Both the position numbers and the translations under genes were made by a program. From positions 496,001 to 560,000 of the forward strand of contig MSED01000005.1 of NCBI GenBank assembly GCA_002099365.1: a DNA stretch of 64,000 nt. Direction: 5' to 3'. This document shows positions 32,349-42,447 of this stretch, piece after piece (position 1 is the stretch's first letter; each line of letters opens with the position of its first letter). Origin of the DNA: Phialophora verrucosa. Lineage: Eukaryota > Ascomycota > Eurotiomycetes > Chaetothyriales > Herpotrichiellaceae. The notes under the pieces are model-generated. The model did no database searches, was not told the origin of the DNA, and worked only from the letters and a program-made list of their open reading frames with translations.

Positions 32349-35300
32349 TCAATCCCATCTCCTGCCGTAGACTGAGTTGTCCTTTTTCTTACTCGCTTCA
32401 TCACTTACGCGCGGCTTGTTGCTTGACCATCCTCCCCCACCCGCGCCCCGGCGCTGAGCCTGAGCCTGAGCTTGGCTACGACCATCTCCGCTGGGACCCA
32501 ATGAAGAGGAAGATGCCCTTGAGCTCGGAATCATCGCCAGCTCATCAGCTTGCCGCTCCAACAACCCCCTGCTCCTTCCCTTTCCCAATTGCTCAACATC
32601 AATGGGCGTCTCATCCTCCGCGTCCCGTCGAAACAGCCGCATCATATCTTGCAGACTCAGACCCAAGGCCTTCTTCTTGCCAGCCTGTCCTTCAATAGTC
32701 TGTCTCGCCAACTCGCGCTTCTTCTCTTGGAGTTCGAGAATTCTCTCCTCCACAGTCCCCTTGATGGTCATTTTGTAGACTTTGACATCTTGAGTCTGAT
32801 TCAGTCGATGAACGCGATCGATTGCCTGTTCCTCGACAAAGGGATTCCAGAATGGTTCGAGGATCACAACGCGACTTGCCGCCGTCAAATTGAGGCCTAA
32901 GCTTCCAGCGCGAAGGGAGCAGAGTAAAACTCTGGTCGAAGGGTCAGTGCGAAGGGCGTGGAGAGACGCTTCTCGTGCGTCGTTGCGCATCTTTCCGTCG
33001 TAACGGACGAAACGGATCCGACTTGTCTTCAGAAAAGGCTCGATGAGGTCGAGCATGGATGTGAAGAAAGAAAAGACAATGTATTTGTGCGTGTGACTGT
33101 CTTCTTTGAGCAGTTGTAGAAGGTGGCGGATCTTCGTAGATTGCATGATTGTAGAATCCGAGGAGTCGGATTCATCAGATGAGTAGTCGTCGTCTTCGTC
33201 TTCCTCAGAGAGGGAGGATACGTCCTCCTCGTCTTCAGGTGTCTCGTCAACTTCTTCTTCATCGTCGCTGTCCAGAACGATTCGTCGTGCTTGTTTCCGC
33301 TGCGCCTTGATTGTCTTGACTTCTGATTTGCGTCTCTTCTCCTTCTTCTTTTGCTTACCCGCCTTGACTTGATTGTTCTGCTTGTCCAGATCCTCTTGAC
33401 ATTCCACACATCGAATTGCACCCTTGGCGGCCTCTCTTTGCGTTAGCTCAATCAGACACATGTCACACTTCTTGGTCTCGACACTGAGCCCACCAAGCAT
33501 ATTCGCAATACTGTCCATGTCGTCCTCGGCGCCGGCTTTTCTACGACTCGGACTCTGGCTCCCACTAGCTGCATCAGTCTCCGCGCTCAAATCGCTGCCA
33601 GTGAGCTTAGGGTGATTGCACGCTTGTCGTAAACGCATGAGCAAGACCAATGCCGAAGCATAGCTCATCTTATTGCCCGCCATCATCATCTCGAGACTCC
33701 GGTCCGTTCTAGACTCTAGCCGCTTGTAGAAGTCCTGCTCCGGAAGACTGAATTCGGCTTCGACAGTCTCCACGGTTCGAGCTACTATCTTGAAGCCCGG
33801 GTTCTTGCCTTCCTTTTTGGCGCCACTCTCACCATTCTTCGATTGATCTTGCTTGAGGATATCCTTGGTTCGACGCTTCATGAAACTCTTCAGGATGAGC
33901 TTGAGTCTTCTAAATGCGAGCCCCGCCCTGCCGTTATTCATTGGTCGCGTGATGTTCTCGCGCCAGTGCTCCAATTCAGAATAGGGTTTGATTCGAAGGA
34001 AGTGGACCAGGCTTTGCAGCTCGTCGAGGTTGTTCTGCATGGGCGTCCCGGTTAAACACCAGCGGTAGACGGCGTCCAGTGCGCACGCTGCTTTTGTGGC
34101 TTTTGCATTGCGGTTCTTGATTGAGTGGGCCTCGTCGAGGATGACTCTGTACCAGTGGACACCGAAGCAGCCAACGCGAAGGGATTCTGAGCAACCTGCA
34201 TGCTCGGAGGACAGAGTTTGGTACGTGGTGATGACAACGTCGTATTTTTTGAGCTCTTTGTAACTCTTCGCTCGTTGCGGACCATGGTGGATGCATATTC
34301 TGAGAGCGTGATCCTCTTCAACCCGATCTTTGAGTTCGCCTTCCCACTGCTTAATCAACGCCAAAGGCGCGACAACCAGGGTGCCTTTGCCAACTCCTTC
34401 CGGTAATTTGCGCTTGCCTCCTGCGACTTCTTCCCCGCTGGGCTTGGGGTTCGTGAGAATGAGAGCAATCGACTGGATCGTCTTCCCGAGACCCATGTCG
34501 TCGGCCAGGATGCCACCTTTCGTAGGGTTCTTTCCAGTCTCCTTGTTGACCATCCAGTCGACGCCATCGATCTGATGAGGGAGCAGTTTGACTTTAAGAC
34601 CTTCAACAGTACCGTCGTCCTCTTCATCAACCTTCTCTTGGCCAGCGCCCTCTGCCTTGCCCTCACTGGTCATCCCGAGGTCCTTAACCTTATTGGCAAG
34701 TTCTTCGAGTTTGTCATCTAATTGTTTCTTTCTTCGCCTCGTCCGCGGGATATCTTCTTCGTCTTCTAGTGCGCCTTCAAGCAAAGCCTTGATCTCTTCG
34801 TTGGCCTTGGCCGAGTCCATATATGTGTAAGGATCTGTGGCTTCGAAGCGGTCTGACTGATAGAATGAGCTGTTCGAAGGATGCGTAGTTTTGTGCGAAA
34901 TAGGGAGGTCCTTTGTGAGATCAACGACATTTTGAGGTCTGAAGAATTGATTTGGAGGCTGGTGAGATGAAAACGTGGGAGGGACGAAAGGTTTGGGCTC
35001 CCAGCTGGGGAGATTCGCAGGCTTGGGGATCTCGTAGAAGTCGCTATCACGAGAACCTGATCCCGACGAAGTTCGATTGGGGGCCTGCATTGCACTTTGG
35101 CCGCTCTTAAAGGCCTGTAGAGGGTCTGCAATAGCCTTCGGTTTATGTAGCCCTGGGCGCTGCAACGGATTCTTGGCCGACACAAAAAGGTTGGAATACT
35201 TGTCTCGTGGTTGACTGCCGCTGACTTGTCGCGGAGCGGAGCTGTTGGGTCTGACAAGCGGTTGTGTTCTTGAATATGGCTGGGGCGAGGCGCCTGGCAT

Positions 35301-35897
35301 TGATGGCCGGCCGAACTGAGGTTGGTCTGGAAAGGCATTTTGTAGGCTCGGATAAAGCGACTTTGAGGCAGCTACTTGAGTAGTATTTGCTTCCTTCTCT
35401 TTGCCACGTGGCTCTGGAGGAGGCTGAGAGTTACCCATGGCTGGTCCCAGTGGGTTTCGCGCTGGTTGTTGTTCTCGCACCATCTCGGTCGGCACAGCGA
35501 AAGTGAACTCAAAGGACAGCGGAGACGACCTCAAGGGCGGCTCCGGTGCAACTTGGCGCTGAAAGGCTCCGGAGAAGAAGGTCGGGCTAGACTCTCCAGA
35601 TCCAGATTTGGGAACTTGGGGAGGTGGTGGCGACGAGGCAGGCACAGGTAGGCTGATTTTCGCGCGCCTGATGCCGTTGTCCTGGGCAACAAAGCGATTT
35701 CTCGTGAGCGCGTCAGAAGGACTCGAAACGTCGAATCCGCCGGCTGGTGACCTTTGGCGATATTCCGATATCCTCTCGTGGGCAATATCTGCTGGAGACG
35801 AGGTGCTCGTGCTGCGACGGCGAAGTTCTTCGAAACTCAGGCCGCGCAGGTGGCCTGCCTCTGTTTCTTGCCTGAGTGGCATAGGGTCAGCATTCAT
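32349..35897 (-). CDS. SNF2-family DNA-dependent ATPase (Rad5/16-Uls1-like)
   Basis: Intronless 1182-aa helicase-like ATPase. The long disordered Ser/Pro-rich N-terminal half contains NVVDLTKDLP, a canonical SUMO-interaction motif. The ATPase core has LLPHQIDGVDWM, ADDMGLGKTIQS (Walker A), ILDEAHSIKN (DEAH), LTGTPMQNNLDEL and the C-terminal lobe with YDGKM, LEPFWNPFVEEQA and DRVHRLNQTQDV. An insertion carries two Cys pairs (CDMCLIEL and CVECQ), a reduced zinc site where Rad5/Uls1 relatives have a RING, followed by very basic and acidic stretches. The likely role is chromatin or DNA-repair translocation on SUMO-marked proteins. The start at 35897 is the first ATG in frame. It lies inside an intron-like segment (35930-35872, GTAAGC to CTCAG); if that is spliced, translation would begin downstream. 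Confidence 0.88.
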   Translation of the reverse strand: MNADPMPLRQETEAGHLRGLSFEELRRRSTSTSSPADIAHERISEYRQRSPAGGFDVSSPSDALTRNRFVAQDNGIRRAKISLPVPASSPPPPQVPKSGSGESSPTFFSGAFQRQVAPEPPLRSSPLSFEFTFAVPTEMVREQQPARNPLGPAMGNSQPPPEPRGKEKEANTTQVAASKSLYPSLQNAFPDQPQFGRPSMPGASPQPYSRTQPLVRPNSSAPRQVSGSQPRDKYSNLFVSAKNPLQRPGLHKPKAIADPLQAFKSGQSAMQAPNRTSSGSGSRDSDFYEIPKPANLPSWEPKPFVPPTFSSHQPPNQFFRPQNVVDLTKDLPISHKTTHPSNSSFYQSDRFEATDPYTYMDSAKANEEIKALLEGALEDEEDIPRTRRRKKQLDDKLEELANKVKDLGMTSEGKAEGAGQEKVDEEDDGTVEGLKVKLLPHQIDGVDWMVNKETGKNPTKGGILADDMGLGKTIQSIALILTNPKPSGEEVAGGKRKLPEGVGKGTLVVAPLALIKQWEGELKDRVEEDHALRICIHHGPQRAKSYKELKKYDVVITTYQTLSSEHAGCSESLRVGCFGVHWYRVILDEAHSIKNRNAKATKAACALDAVYRWCLTGTPMQNNLDELQSLVHFLRIKPYSELEHWRENITRPMNNGRAGLAFRRLKLILKSFMKRRTKDILKQDQSKNGESGAKKEGKNPGFKIVARTVETVEAEFSLPEQDFYKRLESRTDRSLEMMMAGNKMSYASALVLLMRLRQACNHPKLTGSDLSAETDAASGSQSPSRRKAGAEDDMDSIANMLGGLSVETKKCDMCLIELTQREAAKGAIRCVECQEDLDKQNNQVKAGKQKKKEKRRKSEVKTIKAQRKQARRIVLDSDDEEEVDETPEDEEDVSSLSEEDEDDDYSSDESDSSDSTIMQSTKIRHLLQLLKEDSHTHKYIVFSFFTSMLDLIEPFLKTSRIRFVRYDGKMRNDAREASLHALRTDPSTRVLLCSLRAGSLGLNLTAASRVVILEPFWNPFVEEQAIDRVHRLNQTQDVKVYKMTIKGTVEERILELQEKKRELARQTIEGQAGKKKALGLSLQDMMRLFRRDAEDETPIDVEQLGKGRSRGLLERQADELAMIPSSRASSSSLGPSGDGRSQAQAQAQRRGAGGGGWSSNKPRVSDEASKKKDNSVYGRRWD

Positions 35898-36252
35898 ACA
35901 ATGATATACGGGGCGCGATCTGATGCTTACCAGGAGGGTCTTTCTTCCTTGCGAAATACTCGATGCTGTGTGAGCAATATTCAATCTATCCAAGCTGTTG
36001 GGTTCTTCGTTGTTTGGGCTGCTGACATCATTGGCGGCGCGAAAGACTCCACGTCTGGTTGCTGGGACGCCCCTTACTTAAGCAACAGCCTTGCCTCAGT
36101 ATTCGGCGAGTATCACCCAGGAATATCACACGCATTTTTGAGGAGCTGGCTGGCTACGAACAGACAGAAGTACAAGCGACGATTGTGCCAGCCGAATGTG
36201 AATAAAAAGCTCGCTTAATACGGAATGCGCTCGTTAAGAGTCTAGAAGTTGA
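35898..36252. other. Promoter side of the SNF2 gene, no gene seen
   Basis: 355 bp between the SNF2 start and the stop of the F-box gene, both on the minus strand. It contains the donor of the intron-like segment noted for the SNF2 gene. Confidence 0.6.
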
Positions 36253-37320
36253 TCAACCACCAGCAGCCCTGATGACTCCCTCCCAGAACTTCTTGAGCCC
36301 AAGAACATGCGCCCTCGTAGGCTGGGCGCAAGTCCCATGTGTTGCAGCCCGTCTCTCCTCGTCCTTCTTCGCAAGCTCCACCTCCCGACCCCATCTCGCC
36401 TGAGCTCTCCTCTTCTCTAGCATCAGAGGATCGTGTTGACGGATGTTGCTTTGTCCAGTCAAATCCTGCGCAAGCTTCCGGGCTGCAAACCTTCGCACCA
36501 GATTCTTGACCGTAATCTTCTCCACGGCCTCCATCTCGTCGGCTTTTCTCTTCTGTGCTTGTATTCCGCGCCCCTCGACCCAGCCACGTAATCCGTCCTT
36601 CAGGCTCTCTCTGATCACTTTTCTACGGGTAGCCACAATTGCGGGCGATATGTTGCGCCGAACACATTCTTCTGGTATGATGTTCATCGACACCAGACTG
36701 CTCACGCTTGGCCGTCGTTCCAGCTTTTTGCCGAGCCCATCTTTTAGTTTGCGCCTTTGCACGGCTTGTTGCGACTGGATCAGCACCGGCGACACATGTG
36801 ATGAGTAGCTTGTGCAGGCAGAGGGTAATATTGCTCTTTGTACGAGGTCATAGGGACTTGGTCTGTGTTCCAGATTGTGACTCAGTCGTATGCGAATCAA
36901 GCTCTTGCTGATCTGGCGAGAGAGAACATTGGTTTTGCTCAACCATATCCAAGAATTGGGTGGACTGATGGAGGACTTCGACGGCCGTCGCGCGAGGAGA
37001 GTCGATAGCGTAAATGAGGCATGATGTAGTCGCTCGAGGTGCAATAGGGGATCGCAAGCTATGTCGCGCAGTGCATGGCTTGCGCGACTCACTTGGAGCA
37101 GGTCAGGAACTTCCAAGAAGGAGAGCACGCGCAGAAGCACCTCTGGTGGTAGAGATTCTAGATACAGTACCATCGCTAGAGGACTTTCAACAACCTCTAG
37201 GTGCCTTGATGAGGCGGGACGCGCGATCTTGAGTTCGACAATATTTGCAGGGTAGACGAGTGTTCGCGACTGGCGGTTGACACTGGGGTGCAGCCTGCGA
37301 CAGATGTGTGACAGGTTCAT
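36253..37320 (-). CDS. F-box protein with RPEL-like motif
   Basis: 355-aa single-exon protein, or 306 aa from Met 37173 (MVLYLESLPP), which directly precedes the F-box and may be the true start. The F-box is LESLPPEVLLRVLSFLEV then DLLQVSRASHALRDIACDP, the Skp1-binding part of an SCF ubiquitin ligase. The middle contains KKLERRPSVSSLVSMNIIPE, close to the RPEL actin-binding repeat (RPxxxEL...IL) but with Ser at the Glu position. A related LKDGLRGWVEGRG follows. The C-terminal third is a basic helix-rich region (MLEKRRAQARWGREVELAKK). No substrate-binding repeat such as WD40 or LRR is present. The target is unknown. Confidence 0.82.
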   Translation of the reverse strand: MNLSHICRRLHPSVNRQSRTLVYPANIVELKIARPASSRHLEVVESPLAMVLYLESLPPEVLLRVLSFLEVPDLLQVSRASHALRDIACDPLLHLERLHHASFTLSTLLARRPSKSSISPPNSWIWLSKTNVLSRQISKSLIRIRLSHNLEHRPSPYDLVQRAILPSACTSYSSHVSPVLIQSQQAVQRRKLKDGLGKKLERRPSVSSLVSMNIIPEECVRRNISPAIVATRRKVIRESLKDGLRGWVEGRGIQAQKRKADEMEAVEKITVKNLVRRFAARKLAQDLTGQSNIRQHDPLMLEKRRAQARWGREVELAKKDEERRAATHGTCAQPTRAHVLGLKKFWEGVIRAAGG

Positions 37321-37792
37321 GTGACGAGAATAGCAGCTCAGGGCACCTGTCCCAATCCGGGTCGCGTGCGTCGGCGAAACACGTCACTGGCATCCCAATG
37401 ACGCAACGAGTCGCAGGTGCGAGAGCGGAGTAGTCCGAGACCAACAGGTGGAATACGATAGGTTGGGACTGAGAGGAGATCTGGTCCATTCTTTCGGCGT
37501 TGTCTGGGTATAAGCTGATGAGACTGTCCATTCAACACGAAACAGGGGACCAGGGCTCGCAGGGCTCGTAGTTGACATGGCAGAGCATCCTCTTCCACCC
37601 CAATGTACCCCTGCCTCTCGGGCGGAACAAATCAGCCCATAACTCTAGCGCTCGCAAGAATTTGTGAAAGCATTGCAGTAATTTGAAACAGAAGTAGGTT
37701 CATTCTTAGCCATGTCCCTCCCATCGCTAACCCGTCCCGAAGCGCCGACATAATCCAACTGGCCAAAACTCCAGTGCTCGAGAACTCCGGAC
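37321..37792. other. Intergenic, no gene seen
   Basis: 3' flank of the E2 gene and promoter side of the F-box gene, both minus strand. Short frames only. Confidence 0.6.
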
Positions 37793-38551
37793 CTAGACAT
37801 CTTCCATTGCACCGGCAGGTTCATCCTCGCCGTCGCTGTTGAAGTCTTCGACCTCACTCAACTCGCCGTCCGTTTCGTGTTCGTCCTCATCGTGCTCGTC
37901 GTGGATGTTCGTTGCGTACTGAGTAATGTATTCTTATAACCAGTTATTAGTGTCCTGGCGACCGGAGAGGGCGGGCCTTACCTTTGACTTTGGCGTCGTA
38001 GCCCCGGGGTTCTCGCATCAGCATTGCAGCTGCTTCCCCATTCAGAGGATCGGTAGGGTTGGGATACCTCAAGAGCTGTGGCAGAAATACTTCGAAGATG
38101 TTGATCATGTCGAACATAGGTGACCAGGTCTGGTTGATGACGTCCAAGCACACTGATCCCGACCTGTTCACCTACATCAGCCTCGATTCTTCTTTCTTAT
38201 TGCAACAACACGATCCTGACTAACCCCTCGTCGATGTTCGGATGGAAGATCTTGTTGACAAAGCCGATAGAGGGTGACTTGTAGGGGTACTGATCAGGTA
38301 ACTCGACGTGGACTTTCCATTTCCCTTCCGCAAAGGGTGCTAGAATAAGGCAATCCATTAGCCCCATATCTCCTTATGTATGTTGACCGACCGCTCTATA
38401 GAGTCCAGGTGGATGTCATGCTCTTACTCTCTGAGGGCCCTTTGAAGATAACGTAGAATTCTTGCATATTGTCGTTGACCAGCGTCACTTCATAGTCGCT
38501 CATCATGAGCTTCATGACATCCGTCTCTATCCTCCGCTTAGGGCTACTCAT
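37793..38551 (-). CDS. ubc8: Ubiquitin-conjugating enzyme E2 (Ubc8/UBE2H type)
   Basis: 186-aa E2 from four exons: 38551-38428, 38339-38225, 38163-37982 and 37932-37793, with introns of 88, 61 and 49 bp. MSSPKRRIETDVMKLMMSDY opens the N-terminal helix. Then come FYVIFKGPSETPFAEGKW, FHPNIDEG joined by splicing to SGSVCLDVINQTWSP (active-site Cys in SVCLDV), LLRYPNPTDPLNGEAA, and the conserved KEYITQYAT after the last splice. The very acidic tail (DEHDEDEHETDGELSEVED) is typical of UBE2H/Ubc8. In yeast Ubc8 serves the GID complex in degrading gluconeogenic enzymes such as Fbp1 when glucose returns. That role is inferred here by homology. All joins keep frame. Confidence 0.95.
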
Positions 38552-39827
38552 CGTGGCTCGCCAGCCGCCGGCTCGTTTGATCTGTTAGGAAGTTTCAAAT
38601 GTAGGATCGATTGTATCAAAGGTTTGTTCTCCAGGAGCGTCAAGCAGGCAGCAGTCCGATGCCCCCGCCTGTTGTTGTGGTATGGTGGCGAAATGCAGAA
38701 GTGAGGCCGGAAGTGGGTGGGATCACGGGGATAGGAGCGGGTGGTGAATGAGCGGGCTGAACTCGGCTTCTTTGTTCACGAGGAGGGGTCGGGTCTGAGA
38801 AATGACCAAGGTGAGATCCAGCGCGGAAAGAGAGCCAGGTGAATTGAAGTGTTGCTAAAGACCAAATTCTGTTGATGGGCGCGAGAAGTGTGAGCGCTGT
38901 TGACAGAGGGGAATGGAGAAGAGGAAGCCGGGCCGTCAGGTCTTGTCACTTGAAGTGAAGTCGACTTCAGTTTGGTGAGGAGTATCATTTTGTGGTTGGA
39001 GACAGCGGTGGGGCGCTGGGCTTGCTGAGGTGCACCTACTCGTACCCGCCAGGTCACCCAGCACTGTGTAAGCTAGAGGTTCCGGGCCTCTGAGCGCGCG
39101 CGGCCAATGGATTAGTTAGATAATGCTTCCGAGGCTCCAGGCATGGCTGCTCCGTTAGAGGAAGTCAGGTGCTCACCGTGGCTGGCGCCACTCCGGCCTG
39201 CTCACGGATGTGCCCATGTCCAATTGGAGTTGTAGTTTGTGAAGCGCAGCGCAGAGTTCGGCTTCTGTTTTCCCCATGATGAGCGAAATTCCCAAGGAGT
39301 GTCGTGGCTGGGGAACTGTAGCCTTGCCTTTGCGGTCGTCAGGCTGACAAGCTGCACCTAGGATTGGATGAAGAGAAACAATGCTGAAGCATTCGCACAG
39401 GATCCGAGGCATGGAAAATCGGCAATACTGTAGTGACCCATTCGGCCGTTTGAGAGGCAAAGAAACACTCGGCAGCCGAGTCTTAACAGTGACGTTGGGG
39501 GCATCAGCAGCGCCCAAGTTTTGCCCCGGACAAGCATCATACGCCTAAGCTGGATGTGTCTTAGACACACTGTCGCAGCCAACGGGGTGAAAGCTTCTGG
39601 TCCCTAGCTAGATGTCGGGCTAGAATTGTCAACACCGAGGCTCACATTCACTTCACGCGCTTTCTCAGATTTACGCATAAAGAATTCAGCACGACGTGAA
39701 GAATAAAACAGCTTCATTCACCGCCACCCTGAATATCACTGCAATGTCACTCAGGAGGCCACAATCAATATTCATCTTCTGTCCGTTTTCATATTTCAGA
39801 CTCAGGCTCGACGCTGGCTGAACAACC
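38552..39827. other. Intergenic between ubc8 and panB, no gene seen
   Basis: Both flanking genes start here and point away from each other, so this 1.3 kb contains two promoters. Minus-strand frames at 38776-39057 and 39173-39582 are short and without domain. Confidence 0.6.
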
Positions 39828-40871
39828 ATGGCTCCGATAACCTCAGTCAACATGGTCTCCAGCCTCACACGACCACTCCTTCGAGATCTACGTCGCGCAG
39901 CAACCTCACGACAAACCCGACAATGGCAACAAATCCGCTTGAGCTCGCACGGCCCCGTGTCCCCCACACTCGCAGCGCGAGGCCAGAAGCCTGTGACGAT
40001 CCAAACCCTCCAGAAAATGTACACTGAGAACAAGCCTATCACCATGTTGACGGCGCACAACTTCCCGTCTGCCTTGATGGCGCAAGAAGCTGGAATGGAC
40101 ATGATCCTAGTCGGCGACTCGATTGCAATGGTCTCAATGGGCATGAGCGACACCTCCGAGGTGACTCTCGATGAGATGATCATGTCCGCTCGTGCCGTGA
40201 GCCGGGCCGTCAACCGATCCTTCACTGTTGGTGACCTCCCCATGGGATCGTACGAAATCAGCCCCGAGCAAGCACTTGGCAGTGCAATCCGAATGGTCAA
40301 AGAAGGTCGCATGCAGAGTGTCAAGCTAGAAGGAGGAGCAGAAATGGCGCCTGCGATCAAGAAAATCACAACCGCTGGTATCCCTCTGTGTGCGCACATC
40401 GGGCTGACCCCTCAACGCCAACACGCGCTCGGTGGCTTCCGCGTTCAAGGCAATACCCTCGACAAAGCAATGTCCTTGTTCAAAGACGCCAAGGCCGTGG
40501 AAGAGGCAGGTGCATTCGCCGTCGTGTTGGAATGCGTGCCACCCGACATCGCCGAAGAGGTTACCAAAGCCCTGAGGATCCCAACCATCGGCATTGGCGC
40601 CGGTAACAAGACAAGTGGCCAGGTCCTGGTGCAGATTGACATGCTTGGTGTTCGACCGCCTGATAGTTTCATGCCGAAGTTCGTCAAGCAGTACGGATCA
40701 ATCTGGGATGCTGGATTAACCGCCATCAAGCAGTACAAGGACGAGGTCAGTGATCGAAGCTACCCAGGTCCTGCCCATGTGTACAAGAGCGACGCCAAAG
40801 TGACGGAAGCGTTCAAGGCAGCAATCAAGTCCACAGCAGCACCCGCCAGCCAACCCGTCGACGCGCCATAG
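39828..40871 (+). CDS. panB: 3-methyl-2-oxobutanoate hydroxymethyltransferase (ketopantoate synthesis)
   Basis: Transfers a hydroxymethyl group from methylene-tetrahydrofolate to alpha-ketoisovalerate, the first step of pantothenate and coenzyme A synthesis. 347 aa, one exon. An Arg/Ser-rich N-terminus (SSLTRPLLRDLRRAATSR) looks like a mitochondrial presequence, as in other fungal PanB proteins. The TIM-barrel motifs follow: MLTAHNFPSALMAQEAGMD, ILVGDSIAMV (metal-binding Asp), VGDLPMGSYE (second Asp), VKLEGG, CAHIGLTPQ, the FAVVLECVP loop with its Glu, and IGIGAGNKTSGQVLVQIDML. Length and motif order are normal for the family. The short distance to atg12 is convergent. Confidence 0.96.
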   Translation: MAPITSVNMVSSLTRPLLRDLRRAATSRQTRQWQQIRLSSHGPVSPTLAARGQKPVTIQTLQKMYTENKPITMLTAHNFPSALMAQEAGMDMILVGDSIAMVSMGMSDTSEVTLDEMIMSARAVSRAVNRSFTVGDLPMGSYEISPEQALGSAIRMVKEGRMQSVKLEGGAEMAPAIKKITTAGIPLCAHIGLTPQRQHALGGFRVQGNTLDKAMSLFKDAKAVEEAGAFAVVLECVPPDIAEEVTKALRIPTIGIGAGNKTSGQVLVQIDMLGVRPPDSFMPKFVKQYGSIWDAGLTAIKQYKDEVSDRSYPGPAHVYKSDAKVTEAFKAAIKSTAAPASQPVDAP

Positions 40872-41010
40872 GCTTGATCATCTTGGTGATGTGTTGGTGG
40901 TCCATAGTTTTCAGATCGGATCCTTGGCTTCGTTGCATTTCATGGGAGCGCGCGGGCACACTCGATTACCTTGCACATTTGCATACTTCCGGTGGTTAGT
41001 CGTTTGGGAG

Positions 41011-41877
41011 TCATCCAAACGCTGGCGTCGTAGAATAGCTGACAATCAGCTGGTCGTCGACCCTGAAGCACTAAATCAATCATGCATTAGCACTCCAGAC
41101 ATTTCCAATCTTTCTCGTTCCTTTGCTCCTATTCCTGTCCATGTTTCCGTGCCTGATTTGCAGAAACCTCGAAGCATGTAGAGACTAGAACCCGGCTGAT
41201 GCTGAGACTGGCGCCACCACCACCACGAACACCGACAATATACGTACCCGATATAAATTCCCCACGCCCTCGTCCAAACCCGGCGCAAAAACACTGTTGA
41301 CATAGCAAAACAGGCCGTCACCCTCTCGGACGCCCCCTTTCTTGCGCAGGAAATTCAACACCACGCTGAACCGCGACGACGCACTGATCTTGAAGACCCG
41401 CTGTTTGAGGATCGGTGCGCTGCCGATTGCCTGGAACCGAACCGAGACTAGGTGTATCGTATGTCTGTTAGAGTGGTTTGGATACCAATCGTCGAGTTGA
41501 GTGAACGGATGGTGCACAGCACACGAGTAGCCGGTGAAGTGAGGCGAGGTGGCCAGAGTAAATGGGGAAAACGTAGTAGTTGCACGCATACCTTTTCGAT
41601 CATCGATCGCGTCGATCTCCCTGAGCGCTTGGCTCGCGTCCTTGGGTAAGTTGGTCAACATGACGCTGGCGGTCATGCTCATGGGCAGATCTCCCTCCGC
41701 GTGGTCGTCGCTTGTGCCGCCGCTGTCGTCGTCGGCCTGGCCATCTTTGTCGGCAGGCAGTTCGGGAGGGACGGTGCCGGTGTTGTCTGCATGTTGAGCC
41801 GTGCTCTGCGAGGATGAGGATCGGGATCGGGGACTAGACTGAGGTACTACCCTTGACGATGGTGTAGGAGAAGACAT
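41011..41877 (-). CDS. atg12: Ubiquitin-like autophagy protein Atg12
   Basis: Ubiquitin-like modifier that is attached to Atg5 and, with Atg16, promotes Atg8 lipidation at the growing autophagosome. Three exons, 41877-41592, 41447-41248 and 41070-41011, give 181 aa. A Ser/Asp-rich disordered N-terminus precedes the beta-grasp fold: KVSVRFQAIGSAPILKQRVF, FSVVLNFLRKKGG, LFCYVNSVFAPGLDEGVGNL. The third exon supplies CFRVDDQLIVSYSTTPAFG, ending in the C-terminal Gly that Atg7 and Atg10 use. Reading through the 177-bp intron instead gives a Val-rich non-family tail, so this exon is well supported. It lacks any extension after Gly, as expected because Atg12 needs no processing. Confidence 0.95.
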
Positions 41878-42447
41878 GGCACAGTTAATTGGTGGTAGTT
41901 GGGATGAACACCGAAGTAGATAGATTCAAAACATCATAAGGCGGTCTGTTGGCCGTTCCTTGTGGCTTGATCCCTCTATTCTCGCGCTCTCGGCGGCGAG
42001 TCCATCGAAAGTGATGCGAAGATGGGACACGGAGTACGAGAATACCAGATCGACGCCTGCTGGCTGACTCCGGCCAATCAGATCGCCAAAGGTCACTTTC
42101 TCGCGAAACGTCAGAAGCTAAATCTAAGAACACGCGTTTGCAGGCTTCCCAAAGAACAATGGTCGGTCAATTTCAATTTCGTCTTCATTCGTTGTGTCTC
42201 TGATCGAGCTATCAAGTCGTGTCTGTCGTGATGATGTTTACTCAAGTCATTTTCAGCACTCTGGATCCTCTGCACCGACGATGTTTCCCTGGATATGATA
42301 CAGTTCCGCTGTGATCCAACTGTGAATGATCCCTTCGAGCAAGGTATCCAAACACCTCCAACCATGACGTTCCAAGGTCACCAACAAGTGGCAACGCTCA
42401 CGTCCAGTCTGTGTTTCGATGAAGTGACCGCTTCCGCCACTGACAGA
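41878..42447. other. Intergenic, no gene seen
   Basis: Promoter side of atg12 and 3' flank of the next minus-strand gene. Only short frames occur. Confidence 0.6.
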
